Positions 7,329 through 17,101 of a stretch of DNA of 64,000 bases are shown piece by piece. Under the pieces are notes generated by a model, which was not told the origin of the DNA, made no database searches, and saw nothing but the letters and a program-made list of their open reading frames with translations. Numbering within the stretch: position 1 is the stretch's first letter; every line of letters begins with the position of its first letter. Source of the stretch: Cellulosimicrobium cellulans (GTDB taxonomy: Bacteria > Actinomycetota > Actinomycetes > Actinomycetales > Cellulomonadaceae); contig NZ_JAMXST010000003.1 in the NCBI RefSeq assembly GCF_024124905.1, positions 744,001-808,000 on the forward strand. Reading direction: 5' to 3'. The position numbers and the translations under genes are program-made.

Positions 7329-10300
7329 TCAGCCGCAGTCGACGGCGGGCACGTCGACCGACACCTGCGCGTCCACGGGCTCTCCGCCGAGCTCGCCGTG
7401 CGCGGTGACCACCGCGGTCGTCGCCTCGACGGCCCGCGCCCGCGTCGCGAACGACTGGTAGCCGGACGCGCCGGGCACGACGTCGGCGACCGTGCGCTCG
7501 CCGAACGCGGTCGCCAGGCCGAGCGTGAGCCCGACCGGGACGTCCTCGCCGTTGAGCGCGCGCAGGGCCACGTAGGCCTTGCCGGCCAGGCACCGCGCCT
7601 GCGCCTCGACGCGCACGTCGGCGGCGGTGCCGACGACGCCGCCGGACGACCCGACGACGACGCCACGGTCGGGGACGAGCCGCACGTGGTCGACGTTCAC
7701 GTTGCCCGTGTCGCCGCGGTCGTAGCGCAGGCCGACGCGCGTCGTCCCCTCGCCCACGGTCACGCGCACCGGCTCCGTGAAGCCCCAGCGACGCCACCGT
7801 TCGGCGTCCTGCCCGAGGTTCGGGAACGGGACGGGGCCGGACGAGACGCCGTCGACCGTGAGCGAGAGCTGGCGGTCGAGGGGGGCGACGACCATGCCGT
7901 TGGCGTAGCGGAAGCTCACCTCGTAGGTGGTCCCCGGCGCGACGCCCGCGACGTCCACGGCGAAGGCCGCCCCCTCGCGGCTGAGGGTGCGGACGAAGCC
8001 CGTGCCCGTGTAGCCGGGGTGCTCGGTCGTCGTGATCGCGCCCCCGCTCAGCGTCCCGGCCTCGGCCTCGAGCACGAGCTCCTCGCGCTGGGCCGCGACG
8101 AGACCGCCCAGGGCCTCGGCCGCGGGACCGGCGGGCAGGGCGGCGAGCGCGGCGGCCGCCCGGTCGAGGGCCCTGCCCACGGCGGCGTCGTCGTCGCGCG
8201 TCGCGGCACGGACCGCGGCGGCCAGCGGTGCCCTCGCGGCGGCGGCGTCGCCCGCGGTGAGCTCTCCCGCCTCCTCGGCCGCGTGCAGGTCGGCGAGCAC
8301 GCGCGGCAGCCCGACCCGCTCGCCGAGCCACGGCGCCACCGCGGTGTCGAGCGTCGCGAGCGCGCCTCCCCCGACCTGCTCGGACGAGCGCGTGAGCAGG
8401 ACCGTCCGCACGCTCTGCGCGGCGACCTGGGCGGCGCCCAGGTCGGCGTCGGCCGCCGCCGCGACGAGCGCACCGACCCGCGTCGTCAGCAGCGCCGCCG
8501 TCGCGGGGTCGAGGTCGCCGTCCGTGCGAGCGGCGGCCACCAGGGCCTCCAGGGCGGCGCCGTCCGGGTACGGCAGGAGCGCCGCCCGGGCGGGCTCGCC
8601 CAGCGCGCCGTCCGCCCCGGCGACGGCGAGCTCGTTGTGCTCCGTGTAGGACACGTCGGCCGCGTCGAGGGTGAACGCGAGCTCGCGCGTCTGTCCGCCG
8701 CCGACCCGCGCGGTCGTGCCCGCGACCGTCTCGCCGTCGAGGACCAGGTGCGCCTCCGCGACCGTGCTGCCCGCGTTCGCGACCTGGGCCGTGACGTGGA
8801 CCGACCCGGTCGCCGGGTCGAACGTCGCGGTCGGCGTCCCCACGAGGTCCAGACGGGCGCGCTCGTACGGCGTGAGCTCCGCGAGGTCCTCCGCGGTGGC
8901 GGGCCGGAGCCGGACCGCCTGCCCGCCCGCCCCGACGAGCGACGCGCTGAGGACGTCGTCGGAGGTCACGAGGGACCGCGTGACCTCGACCGCCGTGGGG
9001 TTGCCCTTCCAGCTCGCGTCCTGGGCGTCGGCCCAGACCTCCGCGACGTACGTGACGCCGTCGTCGAGCATGTCCAGCGGGACGTCGAGCGTGCGGTCGA
9101 CCTCGTCGGTCACGACGCCCACGTACCAGGTGTCGCCGCTGCGGCGGGCGGTCGTCACGTGGTCGCCGATCTGCGCGTCCACGCGCGACTCGTCCCACGT
9201 CGCCGGCATCCCGCGCAGGTACTCGAACGCCTCGGGGTGCTTCGCGTAGTTCTCGGGCGTGTCCGCGAGCATCTGGAGCGGGCTGTAGAAGGTCGTGTAG
9301 AGCGCGAGCTGGGTGGTGGCGGTCGTCTGCACCCGCGTGTTGAGCTTCGCCGGGTCCCACAGCACGTCGAGCACGCCCGGCGTGTAGTCGGCCGGGCCGC
9401 CGATCCAGCGCGTGAACGGCAGGATGGTCGCCTGCTCCGGCGGGTTGCCGTTCGCGCCCATGTAGTTCTGCTGCTCCATGCCCGCGACGCCCTCGCCCGT
9501 CATCATGTTGGGCCAGGTGCGGTCCTTGCCCGTGGGCTTGATCGCCTCGTGCGCGTTGACGGAGATGCCGTGCCGCGCCGCCGCCTCGACGACGCGCTGG
9601 TAGTGCTTCACCGCCTCCTGGTCGTAGTGGCTGCGGTTGACGCCGCCGAGCTGGAAGCGGGTCGCGTAGCCGGTCTTGATCGCGTGGATCCCCCACTCCT
9701 CGTACTGGGAGAAGATGCGCTCGAGGTTCTGGTCGTAGTAGTCGACGTAGCCGCGCGTCTCGTTGTGCGCGACGAACCCGACGCCCTTCTCGGCGCCGTA
9801 GCGCAGCACCTCGTCGAGGTCGACGTCGGGCATCGGCGTCGTGAAGTCCTGGTTGGTCCAGGAGCCCCCGGCGTTGGTGTTCCAGCCCTCGGCGAGCACG
9901 TACCGGGCCCCCGCGTCGGCCGCGAGGTCGATGTAGTCCTTGATCCGCGCGGTCGTGGCGCCGTGCTTGGCACCTGCGGTCCACGTCGTGTCGCGGCGCT
10001 GGAGCTCCCACCACACGCCGGTGTACGTCCCCGCCTCGATCCAGTCGGTCGTGTCGGCGGTGCCGTCGCCGTCCGAGTCGACGTCGCACACGGCGCACGG
10101 CGGGTTGAGGTTCTGGACCAGGTGCGACTCGGCGAGGTCGCCCGCCGCGCGGCCCACCTGCACCGTACGCCAGGGCGTCACGACGTCCTTCTCGCGCGCG
10201 TCGAGCACCGCCTTGGTGCCGTCCGGGAGCGCGACGAGCTCGCTCACCAGGGTCCCGGGGGTCGCGCCGCGGACGAGCGTCATGCTCGCGTAGTCCGTGA

Positions 10301-11051
10301 GGTCGGCCTCGTGGACGGCGAGGAACAGGTCGTCGCCGCGGGAGAGCGTGAGCGGCGTCTGCGCGTCGGGCACGTCGCCGACAGGCGCGGTCCTGTAGTG
10401 CTTCTCGTCCGCGTTCCAGTCCGTGCCGGCGCGGATGAAGTACGCGGTGAGGTCCGCCGGGAGCGCGAACTCGGTCCGCTCGGCCGTCACGACGAACGGG
10501 CCGCTCGCGAGCGCGTCCTGGTGAGGCAGGACGTAGCGGAACCCGACGCCGTCGTCGAACACGCGGACCACGACGTCCAGCGCCAGGCCGGAGGAGTGGC
10601 GCGCGTGCACGGTGAGCTCGTTCGCGTGGTTGCGCACCGACGAGCTCGTGCCCCACGCGGGTGTCCACGTCTCGTCGATCTCGTCGCGCTCGACGGACTC
10701 GACGGTCATCCCGGAGGTGAGGTCGACGTCGGGGGAGCGCAGCACGAGGCCGAGACCGGAGGAGCCGACGACCGTCGTCGTGCCGTCCCGCACGACGTCG
10801 TAGGTGAGGCGCCCGTCGACGACGCCGACCGTGAGGTCGAGGCTGCCGTCGGGCGACGAGACCTCGTGCCCGTCGAGCGGCTCGACGGCCGACGAGGAGG
10901 CGGACGCCTCCGGTGCGGCGAGCGCGGGAGCCGCGGCGCCGACGGGCGCGACGAGCGCGAGCGTGAGGGCGGCGCCGGAGAGCAGACGGGCGCGGCGGCG
11001 TCGTGCGGTCGGCGGGGGCGGGGTGGGATGGTGCGGCATGTGGTGGTACAC
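7329..11051 (-). CDS. Secreted GH97 glycoside hydrolase, SusB-like (inverting) type
   Basis: A 1240-residue exported enzyme. After a basic/hydrophobic signal peptide (about residues 16-46) comes the GH97 N-terminal beta-sandwich (60-310), then the catalytic barrel (340-640) with the family signature HEAIKPTGKDRTWPN (His501-Glu502) and the ATWDESRV motif carrying the likely acid Glu. The position used as Asp nucleophile by retaining GH97 alpha-galactosidases reads KTG (Gly461), as in inverting SusB-type alpha-glucosidases, so alpha-glucoside hydrolysis with inversion is expected. An Asp-rich loop CDVDSDGDGTADTTD (322-336) flanked by Cys residues precedes the barrel. Later parts are a linker/helical region (about 820-1000), a CBM35/6-like domain (1010-1135) and the shared C-terminal module (Cys1154 to Cys1239-Gly). 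GTG at 11051 is chosen because AAGGAG stands 4 nt before it; ATG at 11039 is the alternative. Confidence 0.92.
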   Translation of the reverse strand: MYHHMPHHPTPPPPTARRRRARLLSGAALTLALVAPVGAAAPALAAPEASASSSAVEPLDGHEVSSPDGSLDLTVGVVDGRLTYDVVRDGTTTVVGSSGLGLVLRSPDVDLTSGMTVESVERDEIDETWTPAWGTSSSVRNHANELTVHARHSSGLALDVVVRVFDDGVGFRYVLPHQDALASGPFVVTAERTEFALPADLTAYFIRAGTDWNADEKHYRTAPVGDVPDAQTPLTLSRGDDLFLAVHEADLTDYASMTLVRGATPGTLVSELVALPDGTKAVLDAREKDVVTPWRTVQVGRAAGDLAESHLVQNLNPPCAVCDVDSDGDGTADTTDWIEAGTYTGVWWELQRRDTTWTAGAKHGATTARIKDYIDLAADAGARYVLAEGWNTNAGGSWTNQDFTTPMPDVDLDEVLRYGAEKGVGFVAHNETRGYVDYYDQNLERIFSQYEEWGIHAIKTGYATRFQLGGVNRSHYDQEAVKHYQRVVEAAARHGISVNAHEAIKPTGKDRTWPNMMTGEGVAGMEQQNYMGANGNPPEQATILPFTRWIGGPADYTPGVLDVLWDPAKLNTRVQTTATTQLALYTTFYSPLQMLADTPENYAKHPEAFEYLRGMPATWDESRVDAQIGDHVTTARRSGDTWYVGVVTDEVDRTLDVPLDMLDDGVTYVAEVWADAQDASWKGNPTAVEVTRSLVTSDDVLSASLVGAGGQAVRLRPATAEDLAELTPYERARLDLVGTPTATFDPATGSVHVTAQVANAGSTVAEAHLVLDGETVAGTTARVGGGQTRELAFTLDAADVSYTEHNELAVAGADGALGEPARAALLPYPDGAALEALVAAARTDGDLDPATAALLTTRVGALVAAAADADLGAAQVAAQSVRTVLLTRSSEQVGGGALATLDTAVAPWLGERVGLPRVLADLHAAEEAGELTAGDAAAARAPLAAAVRAATRDDDAAVGRALDRAAAALAALPAGPAAEALGGLVAAQREELVLEAEAGTLSGGAITTTEHPGYTGTGFVRTLSREGAAFAVDVAGVAPGTTYEVSFRYANGMVVAPLDRQLSLTVDGVSSGPVPFPNLGQDAERWRRWGFTEPVRVTVGEGTTRVGLRYDRGDTGNVNVDHVRLVPDRGVVVGSSGGVVGTAADVRVEAQARCLAGKAYVALRALNGEDVPVGLTLGLATAFGERTVADVVPGASGYQSFATRARAVEATTAVVTAHGELGGEPVDAQVSVDVPAVDCG

Positions 11052-11176
11052 GAGGCTCCTTGAGACGTCGTCGTCCTGGGGGCCGTCGGCAGCCTGCGGT
11101 CGTGCGCGGGTGCCGCGCGGCGCGGCGGTCGCGGGGTGCGCGCCCGTCGTCGTGCGGTGGGTGGTGGTACGACGGA

Positions 11177-11217
11177 GGGGCGGGCCGGACCTGGTACGAC
11201 CAGGTCCCGCCCGCCCC
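11177..11217 (-). terminator. Hairpin terminator after the importer permease genes
   Basis: A 19-bp stem with one mismatch (arms beginning GGGGCGGGCC and ending GGCCCGCCCC-like) and a 3-nt loop ACG. It lies 25 bp past the stop codon of the second permease gene and before the GH97 start, so the GH97 gene probably has its own promoter in 11052-11176, where I see no convincing one. Confidence 0.75.
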
Positions 11218-11241
11218 CCGCGTGCTCGGCTCGACCGGAGG

Positions 11242-12140
<899 letters not shown>

Positions 12141-12144
<4 letters not shown>

Positions 12145-13043
12145 CGCTTCTCCTGACGGTTGGTGCGGACCAGGTAGGGCACGATGACGACGGCCACGAT
12201 GATCAGCAGGATCGAGCCGACCGCCGCGGCGTTCGCGTAGTCGAAGCTCGACTTGAACACGTACATGTCGACGGCCGGCACCTTGGTCTGGTAGTTCGCC
12301 GGCTTCGAGATCGACATGATGAGGTCGAACGACTTGAGCGACATGTGGCCGATGATGATGAGCGCGGAGAGCGCCACCGGCGAGAGCTGCGGGAAGAGCA
12401 CGTGGCGGTAGAGCTTCCACTCGCTGGCGCCGTCCATGCGGGCGGCCTCGCGCAGCTCGTCGGGGATGCCGCGGAACCCGGCGAGGAAGAGCGCCATGAC
12501 GTAGCCGGAGAGCTGCCAGATCGCGGGGATCGCGATGGCCGTGATGCCCCAGGTGACGTTGTTCCACCAGTTGTTCTGGAGGAAGTCGAGCCCGATGATC
12601 TGGAACAGCCGGTTGAGCCCGCTCGCCTGCGCGTCCTGGTTCGAGTTGAGGAGCCAGCGCCACACGACGCCGGAGGCGACGAACGACACGGCGAAGGGGA
12701 ACAGGTAGACCGAGCGGAACAGGCCCTCGCCCTTGACGGGCTTGTCCATCATCCACGCCCAGAGGAAGCCCATGACGAGCGTGCCGGCGAGGAACACCAC
12801 CGTGTAGAGGACGAGGTTCTTCAGCGAGTGCTGGAACGCCTCGCTGCCGAGCAGGTCGACGTAGTTCTCGAACCAGACCACCACGGACGGCTTCTGTCCC
12901 GTGGCCTGCGCGGCGGTGTGGTTGTCCGTGATCGAGGTCTGGAAGTTCGCGCCGATGAGTCCGTACACGAACACGCCGACGAGGATCAGCGAGGGGGCGA
13001 GCATCAGCAGCGCGGGGCCGGCTCGTCGCAGTGACTTGAGCAT
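12141..13043 (-). CDS. Sugar ABC transporter permease (MalF-like)
   Basis: CUT1-type permease of 300 residues and partner of the MalG-like protein. The first membrane segment is at about residues 10-32 (ALLMLAPSLILVGVFVYGLI), followed by an extracytoplasmic loop (DNHTAAQATGQKP) and further segments. The EAA motif reads DELREAARMDGASEWKLYRH. The start ATG at 13043 lies 138 bp after the binding-protein gene and the next gene overlaps by 4 nt. The substrate cannot be read from the permease; the locus suggests an oligosaccharide made by the secreted GH97/GH92 enzymes. Confidence 0.95.
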
Positions 13044-13181
13044 GGTGGGTCTTCCCGGTCGTGGGTGTGGGACGCGGCGCAGGGGGCGCCCGGTGTCCCG
13101 GGGACGCGTTCCGGTCGCGCGGGTCCGCCGCGCGCCGACGGGAGGTTCCCGACGACGCGCGGCGGCTCCGGTGGAGCGGTG

Positions 13182-14480
13182 TCAGCCCTGTGCGGCGGCA
13201 GCGAGCTCGGACTGGTAGGTCGCGAGGTCGGACCCACCGGACGTGAACTTGCTCGTCGCGTCGGAGATCGCGTTGAGCGTCGCGACCGGCGCGGCGGCGC
13301 CGTGCGCCAGCGAGGACACGATCGTGTCGTTGCCGAACGACTCGATCGCCGTCTGCTGGTACTCCGAGAACTCCGACGGGTCGGCGTCGGTGCGGGCCGG
13401 GATGGAGCCCTTGGCCTTGTTGAACGCGACCTGGCCCTCGAGCGAGCCGACGGTCTCGAGCCACGCCTTGGCGCCGTCGGGGTGCGGCGCACCCACCGGG
13501 AGGGTGAACGAGTCGGCGAGGAAGTCGAACACGCCGTCCGTGCCCGGGACCGGGAACGCGGTGAAGTCGGTGCCGAGCGTCTTGCCCTGCTCCTCGAACG
13601 CCGCGACGGCCCAGTCGCCCATGACGTTGAACGCGGCGTTGCCGTCGATCACCATCTGGGTCGCCTCGGGCCAGTCGAGCCCGTCGCGGTCGGTGTTGGT
13701 GTAGCTCATGAGCTTCTCGAAGTCCTCGAGGGCGGCCGTGACCTCGGCGCCCTCCCAGTCGGTCGAGCCGTCCCACAGGCCGTTGTAGCCCTCGGCGCCG
13801 AGGTCCGCGAGGAGCACGGTCTCGAGCAGGTTGACCTGGGTCCAGGTCGTCGCGACCGACAGCGGCGTGACGCCCGCGGCCTTGAGCTTGTCGAGGTCCG
13901 CCATCCAGGCGTCCAGGTCCGCGTAGGTCGCCGCCGGGTCGACGCCGTTGGCCTCGAGGACGGTCGGGTTGGCCCACACGACGTTCGCGCGGTGGATGTT
14001 CGACGGGATCGAGTAGATCGCGCCGTCGTCGGACTTGAGGCGGTCGACGAGGTCGGCCGGGAAGACGTCGTTGAGGCCGAACTCGTCGTACAGCGACGAG
14101 ACGTCCTCGATCTGCGCGGCGTCGATGTAGTCCTGCAGCTCGGCACCGGCGTGCGCCTGGAACGTGTCCGGCGGGTCCTGCGCCTGCAGGCGGGACTGGA
14201 GGAGGTCCTTCGCGGCCGAGCCGGCGCCGCCGGCGACCGCGCCGTTGATGAACTCCACGTCGGGGTGCTGCTCGTTGAACACGCCGACCAGCGCGTCGAG
14301 ACCCGCCTTCTCGGAGCCCGCGGCCCACCAGGTGAACACCTCGACCTCGTCGCCGCCCCCCGAAGCGCCTCCGTCCCCGGTGCCCCCGTCACCGGAACCA
14401 CCGCCGCTGCACGCGGCGAGTGCGAGACCCACGAGGGCGGCCGTCGCCACCGTCGCGCTCGTCCTGCGATCGATTCGCAT
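13182..14480 (-). CDS. Extracellular sugar-binding lipoprotein (CUT1 ABC importer)
   Basis: Family 1 solute-binding protein of 432 residues. A signal peptide ends in lipobox LAAC (LVGLALAACSGG, about residue 21), followed by a Gly/Ser/Asp linker and a mature domain beginning EVEVFTWWAAGSEKAGLDALV, the usual MalE/UgpB-type opening. It captures an oligosaccharide outside the membrane for the two permeases downstream. The start is ATG 14480 (MRIDRRTS), just before the signal peptide and 7 nt after AGGGAA; an upstream in-frame start at 14531 would add 17 charged residues before the signal and is rejected. A good promoter lies at 14577-14606 and a LacI-type operator at 14691. Confidence 0.93.
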   Translation of the reverse strand: MRIDRRTSATVATAALVGLALAACSGGGSGDGGTGDGGASGGGDEVEVFTWWAAGSEKAGLDALVGVFNEQHPDVEFINGAVAGGAGSAAKDLLQSRLQAQDPPDTFQAHAGAELQDYIDAAQIEDVSSLYDEFGLNDVFPADLVDRLKSDDGAIYSIPSNIHRANVVWANPTVLEANGVDPAATYADLDAWMADLDKLKAAGVTPLSVATTWTQVNLLETVLLADLGAEGYNGLWDGSTDWEGAEVTAALEDFEKLMSYTNTDRDGLDWPEATQMVIDGNAAFNVMGDWAVAAFEEQGKTLGTDFTAFPVPGTDGVFDFLADSFTLPVGAPHPDGAKAWLETVGSLEGQVAFNKAKGSIPARTDADPSEFSEYQQTAIESFGNDTIVSSLAHGAAAPVATLNAISDATSKFTSGGSDLATYQSELAAAAQG

Positions 14481-14576
14481 CGTGATTTCCCTACGCCTTC
14501 TTCGGTCGTGGGGGACCGGCGAGACGACCACGTCTCATCGGCCGGGCGCACCGGCGCGCCCTCGAACCCGCTGCCC

Positions 14577-14606
14577 ATACAACGACCCGGTGCGGCTTGA
14601 TGTCAA
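14577..14606 (-). promoter_or_regulatory. Sigma-A promoter of the importer operon
   Basis: On the minus strand TTGACA (14601-14606, perfect) and TTGTAT (14577-14582) are separated by 18 bp. Transcription would start near 14570, about 90 nt before the binding-protein ATG. The operator copy at 14691 lies upstream of the -35 box, about 120 bp from the start point, so direct blocking would need looping or act on the divergent gene instead. Confidence 0.8.
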
Positions 14607-14690
14607 GAAATGAACGCAAGCGTCGCCGAATCGTGATCTTCGCGTCAGGTCCTGCACGCAACCAGCGGTTCTGTCGAGTCTGGCCTAGGA

Positions 14691-14704
14691 TGACAGCGCT
14701 GTCC
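14691..14704. promoter_or_regulatory. LacI-type operator, copy 2 (divergent region)
   Basis: TGACAGCGCTGTCC, a 12-bp perfect palindrome GACAGCGCTGTC plus one flanking match. It sits in the 306-bp region between the divergent importer operon and the ROK operon. A TAGGAT box (14686-14691) overlaps its left end on the plus strand and could be a -10 element. Confidence 0.7.
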
Positions 14705-14773
14705 AGTTCGTTCAGAAGATCGGCTCAGCGTCCACGCCCGGCCTGTCCCACCTGGACGGGAGTGCCCCGGCGG

Positions 14774-14779
14774 TATCCT
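14774..14779 (+). promoter_or_regulatory. -10 box of a leaderless ROK-operon transcript
   Basis: TATCCT is separated by 7 nt from the GTG start codon at 14787, as in leaderless actinobacterial transcripts. No clear -35 box is seen. Confidence 0.5.
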
Positions 14780-14786
14780 GACCTGC

Positions 14787-15971
14787 GTGCGCGCTGACCG
14801 GGTGACCCCGGGCTCGCAGACTTCACTGCGTGAGGCCAACCGAGCTCGGATCGTGAGCGCCGTCCAGCAGCGTGGCTCCCTCACGCAGATCGAGCTGGCC
14901 GGCGTCACCGGCCTGTCCCCGGCCACCGTCTCCAACATCGTCAAGGAGCTCACCGGCGCGGGCGTCCTGCACACCTCGCCGTCCACGCGCAGCGGCCGCC
15001 GCGCGCTCCAGGTCACGCTCGCGCGCAACCTCGGGCTCGTCGCCGGCGTCCACTTCGGCACCCGGTCCATGCGCGTCGCGCTCGCCGACGCGTCCATGCG
15101 CGTCCTCGCGGACCAGCGCATGCCCCTGGCCCCCGACCACCGCGCGGACACCGGGTTGCAGCGCGCCGCCCTGCTCGTCGAGGAGATGGTCGCGTCCGTC
15201 GACGCCGCACCCGACGAGCTCCTCGCCGTCGGCGTCGGCGTGCCCGCGCCCGTCGACGTGCGCGCGGGGCGCATCGCGACGGTCGGCATGATGCGCGGCT
15301 GGGACGGCGTCGTGGTGCCCGAGGTGCTGGAGGCCGAGCTCGGCGCGCCCGTGACCGTGGACAACGACGCCAACCTCGGCGCGCTCGCCGAGACCCGGTT
15401 CGGGGCCGCCGTCGGGCACGACGCCGTCGCGTACCTGCGGGTCTCTCACGGCGTGGGCGGAGGGCTGGTGCTCGGGGGGCGGGTCGTGCACGGGCGCGCG
15501 GGCGTCGCGGGCGAGATCGGCCACGTCACCATCGACGAGAACGGCCCGGTGTGCCGGTGCGGCAACCGGGGCTGCCTCGAGATGTACGTCGGTGCCGGGG
15601 TGCTGCTGTCCATGCTCTCCGAGAGCCGCGGCCCCCTCACCCTGCGCGACGTCATCGCGCGCGCCCAGGAGGGCGACCCCGGGTGCCGCCGCGTCCTGTT
15701 CGACGCCGGCCAGCACCTCGGCGTCGCGGCCGCCAACCTGTGCAACCTGGTCGACCCCGAGATCGTCGTCGTCGGGGGACAGCTGGCCGACGCGGGGGAG
15801 GCCCTGCTCGGGCCGCTGCGCACGGCGCTCGAGCAGCGGACCGTGCCGAGCACCGCCGGCCCCGTCGAGGTGGTCGCGTCCGAGCTCGGGTCCGCCGCCG
15901 AGGTGCGCGGGGCGCTCGCCGTCGCGCTCGACCTCGCACGCGTCAGCGGGTCGCTGGGGGTGAGCGCATGA
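14787..15971 (+). CDS. ROK-family transcriptional regulator
   Basis: A 394-residue ROK protein of the NagC/XylR type. The N-terminal winged helix-turn-helix (about residues 15-75; LTQIELAGVTGLSPATVSNIV) is followed by a sugar-kinase-like ROK domain with a DNDANLGAL glucokinase-type motif, GVGGGLVLGG glycine loop and zinc-binding CRCGNRGCLE. Such proteins bind a sugar or sugar phosphate and release their operator. It is the first gene of a five-gene operon; its stop overlaps the ATG of the binding-protein gene. GTG 14787 is chosen because of the -10 box 7 nt upstream; a second in-frame GTG occurs at 14802. Target sites are unknown; the palindromes in this locus look more like LacI-type sites. 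Confidence 0.93.
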   Translation: MRADRVTPGSQTSLREANRARIVSAVQQRGSLTQIELAGVTGLSPATVSNIVKELTGAGVLHTSPSTRSGRRALQVTLARNLGLVAGVHFGTRSMRVALADASMRVLADQRMPLAPDHRADTGLQRAALLVEEMVASVDAAPDELLAVGVGVPAPVDVRAGRIATVGMMRGWDGVVVPEVLEAELGAPVTVDNDANLGALAETRFGAAVGHDAVAYLRVSHGVGGGLVLGGRVVHGRAGVAGEIGHVTIDENGPVCRCGNRGCLEMYVGAGVLLSMLSESRGPLTLRDVIARAQEGDPGCRRVLFDAGQHLGVAAANLCNLVDPEIVVVGGQLADAGEALLGPLRTALEQRTVPSTAGPVEVVASELGSAAEVRGALAVALDLARVSGSLGVSA

Positions 15972-17101
15972 CCGGGGCGACCGCCGCGCGCACGGGGCCG
16001 ACCCGCCGTCGGGCCCGGACCGCCGTGACCGGCGCCCTCGCGGCCGTCGTCGTCGCGCTGCTCGCGCTCGCCGGCTGCGCCGCGCCCGAGGAGCCGACCG
16101 GGCCGTCGGAGGGGACCATCGGGCTCCTGCTGCCCGAGGCGAAGACCGCGCGCTACGAGACCACCGACCGCCCGACCTTCGTCGGCGTCGTCGAGCGCCG
16201 CTGCCCCACGTGCGAGGTCCTGTACGCCAACGCCGCCCAGGACGCCGCGAACCAGCAGCAGCAGGCCGAGTCCATGCTCGCGCGCGGTGCCGACGTGCTG
16301 GTCCTCGACGCGGTCGACGCGGTCGCCGCGGTGAGCATCGTCGCGGAGGCGCAGCGGCTCGGGGTGCCGGTCATCGCCTACGATCGCTTCGTCGAGGGTG
16401 CGAACTACTACGTCTCGTTCGACAACGAGCTCATCGGGTACCTCATGGGGGAGGCGCTCGTGGGCGCGGTCCTCGACCGCGCCGAGCAGGACCCGCCGGC
16501 GCAGGGCCGGCGGCCGGGCGTCCTGCTCGTGCAGGGCTCGCCGACCGACCCGAACGCCGCGGAGCTCGCCGCCGGCGCCCACCGCGCGCTCGAGGGAGAG
16601 GACATCGACGTGCTCGCCGAGTACGACACCCCCGACTGGAGCCCCGACAAGGCGACCGAGTGGGTCGAGGGGCAGCTCACGCAGTACAGCGGCCGCGTCG
16701 ACGGCGTGTTCGCGGCGAGCGACGGCATCGCGGGCGGCGCGATCGCGGCGATGAAGGCCGCCGGCCTCGACCCCGTCCCGCCCACCACGGGACAGGACGG
16801 CGAGCTCGCGGCGGTCCAGCGCGTCGTCTCCGGCGACCAGTACATGACCGTGTACAAGGCGACCGCCCAGCAGGCGCGCACGGCGGCCGAGCTCGCCGTG
16901 CGCGTGCTCCGCGGCGAGGACCCCCGCGCGACCGCCGTCATCGACGGCGTCCCGAGCCTCCTCCTCGCGCCGCGCGCGGTCGGGATCGACGACGTGCAGC
17001 GCGTCATCGTCGACGGCGGGGTCTACACCGTCGACGAGATCTGCACCTCGTACTACGTCGACGCGTGCGTCGAGGCGGGGCTCCTGGAGGTCGCCCCGTG
17101 A
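15968..17101 (+). CDS. Sugar-binding lipoprotein, XylF/RbsB-type (CUT2)
   Basis: Periplasmic-binding-protein-like lipoprotein of 377 residues. The signal peptide ends in lipobox LALAGC (about residue 31). The mature part opens EGTIGLLLPEAKTARYETTDRP and has DAVDAVAAVSIVAEAQRLGVPVIAYDRF, closely resembling xylose-binding XylF, so a monosaccharide such as xylose, or another aldose from the glycan, is the likely ligand. Its ATG overlaps the ROK stop codon (ATGA) and its own stop overlaps the next GTG, so translation is coupled. Some ligand-contact Asp/Arg residues (AYDRF) are visible. Specificity cannot be fixed by eye. Confidence 0.92.
   Translation: MTGATAARTGPTRRRARTAVTGALAAVVVALLALAGCAAPEEPTGPSEGTIGLLLPEAKTARYETTDRPTFVGVVERRCPTCEVLYANAAQDAANQQQQAESMLARGADVLVLDAVDAVAAVSIVAEAQRLGVPVIAYDRFVEGANYYVSFDNELIGYLMGEALVGAVLDRAEQDPPAQGRRPGVLLVQGSPTDPNAAELAAGAHRALEGEDIDVLAEYDTPDWSPDKATEWVEGQLTQYSGRVDGVFAASDGIAGGAIAAMKAAGLDPVPPTTGQDGELAAVQRVVSGDQYMTVYKATAQQARTAAELAVRVLRGEDPRATAVIDGVPSLLLAPRAVGIDDVQRVIVDGGVYTVDEICTSYYVDACVEAGLLEVAP

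Noticed and set aside
6834-11063. 1409-codon frame antisense to the GH97 gene
   Set aside because: Composition is typical of shadow frames (RRR, GDR, HVR runs) and the GH97 signatures are on the other strand.
16398-16754. Small Arg/Ser-rich frame inside the binding-protein gene
   Set aside because: Out-of-frame shadow; composition is that of frame-shifted GC-rich coding DNA.
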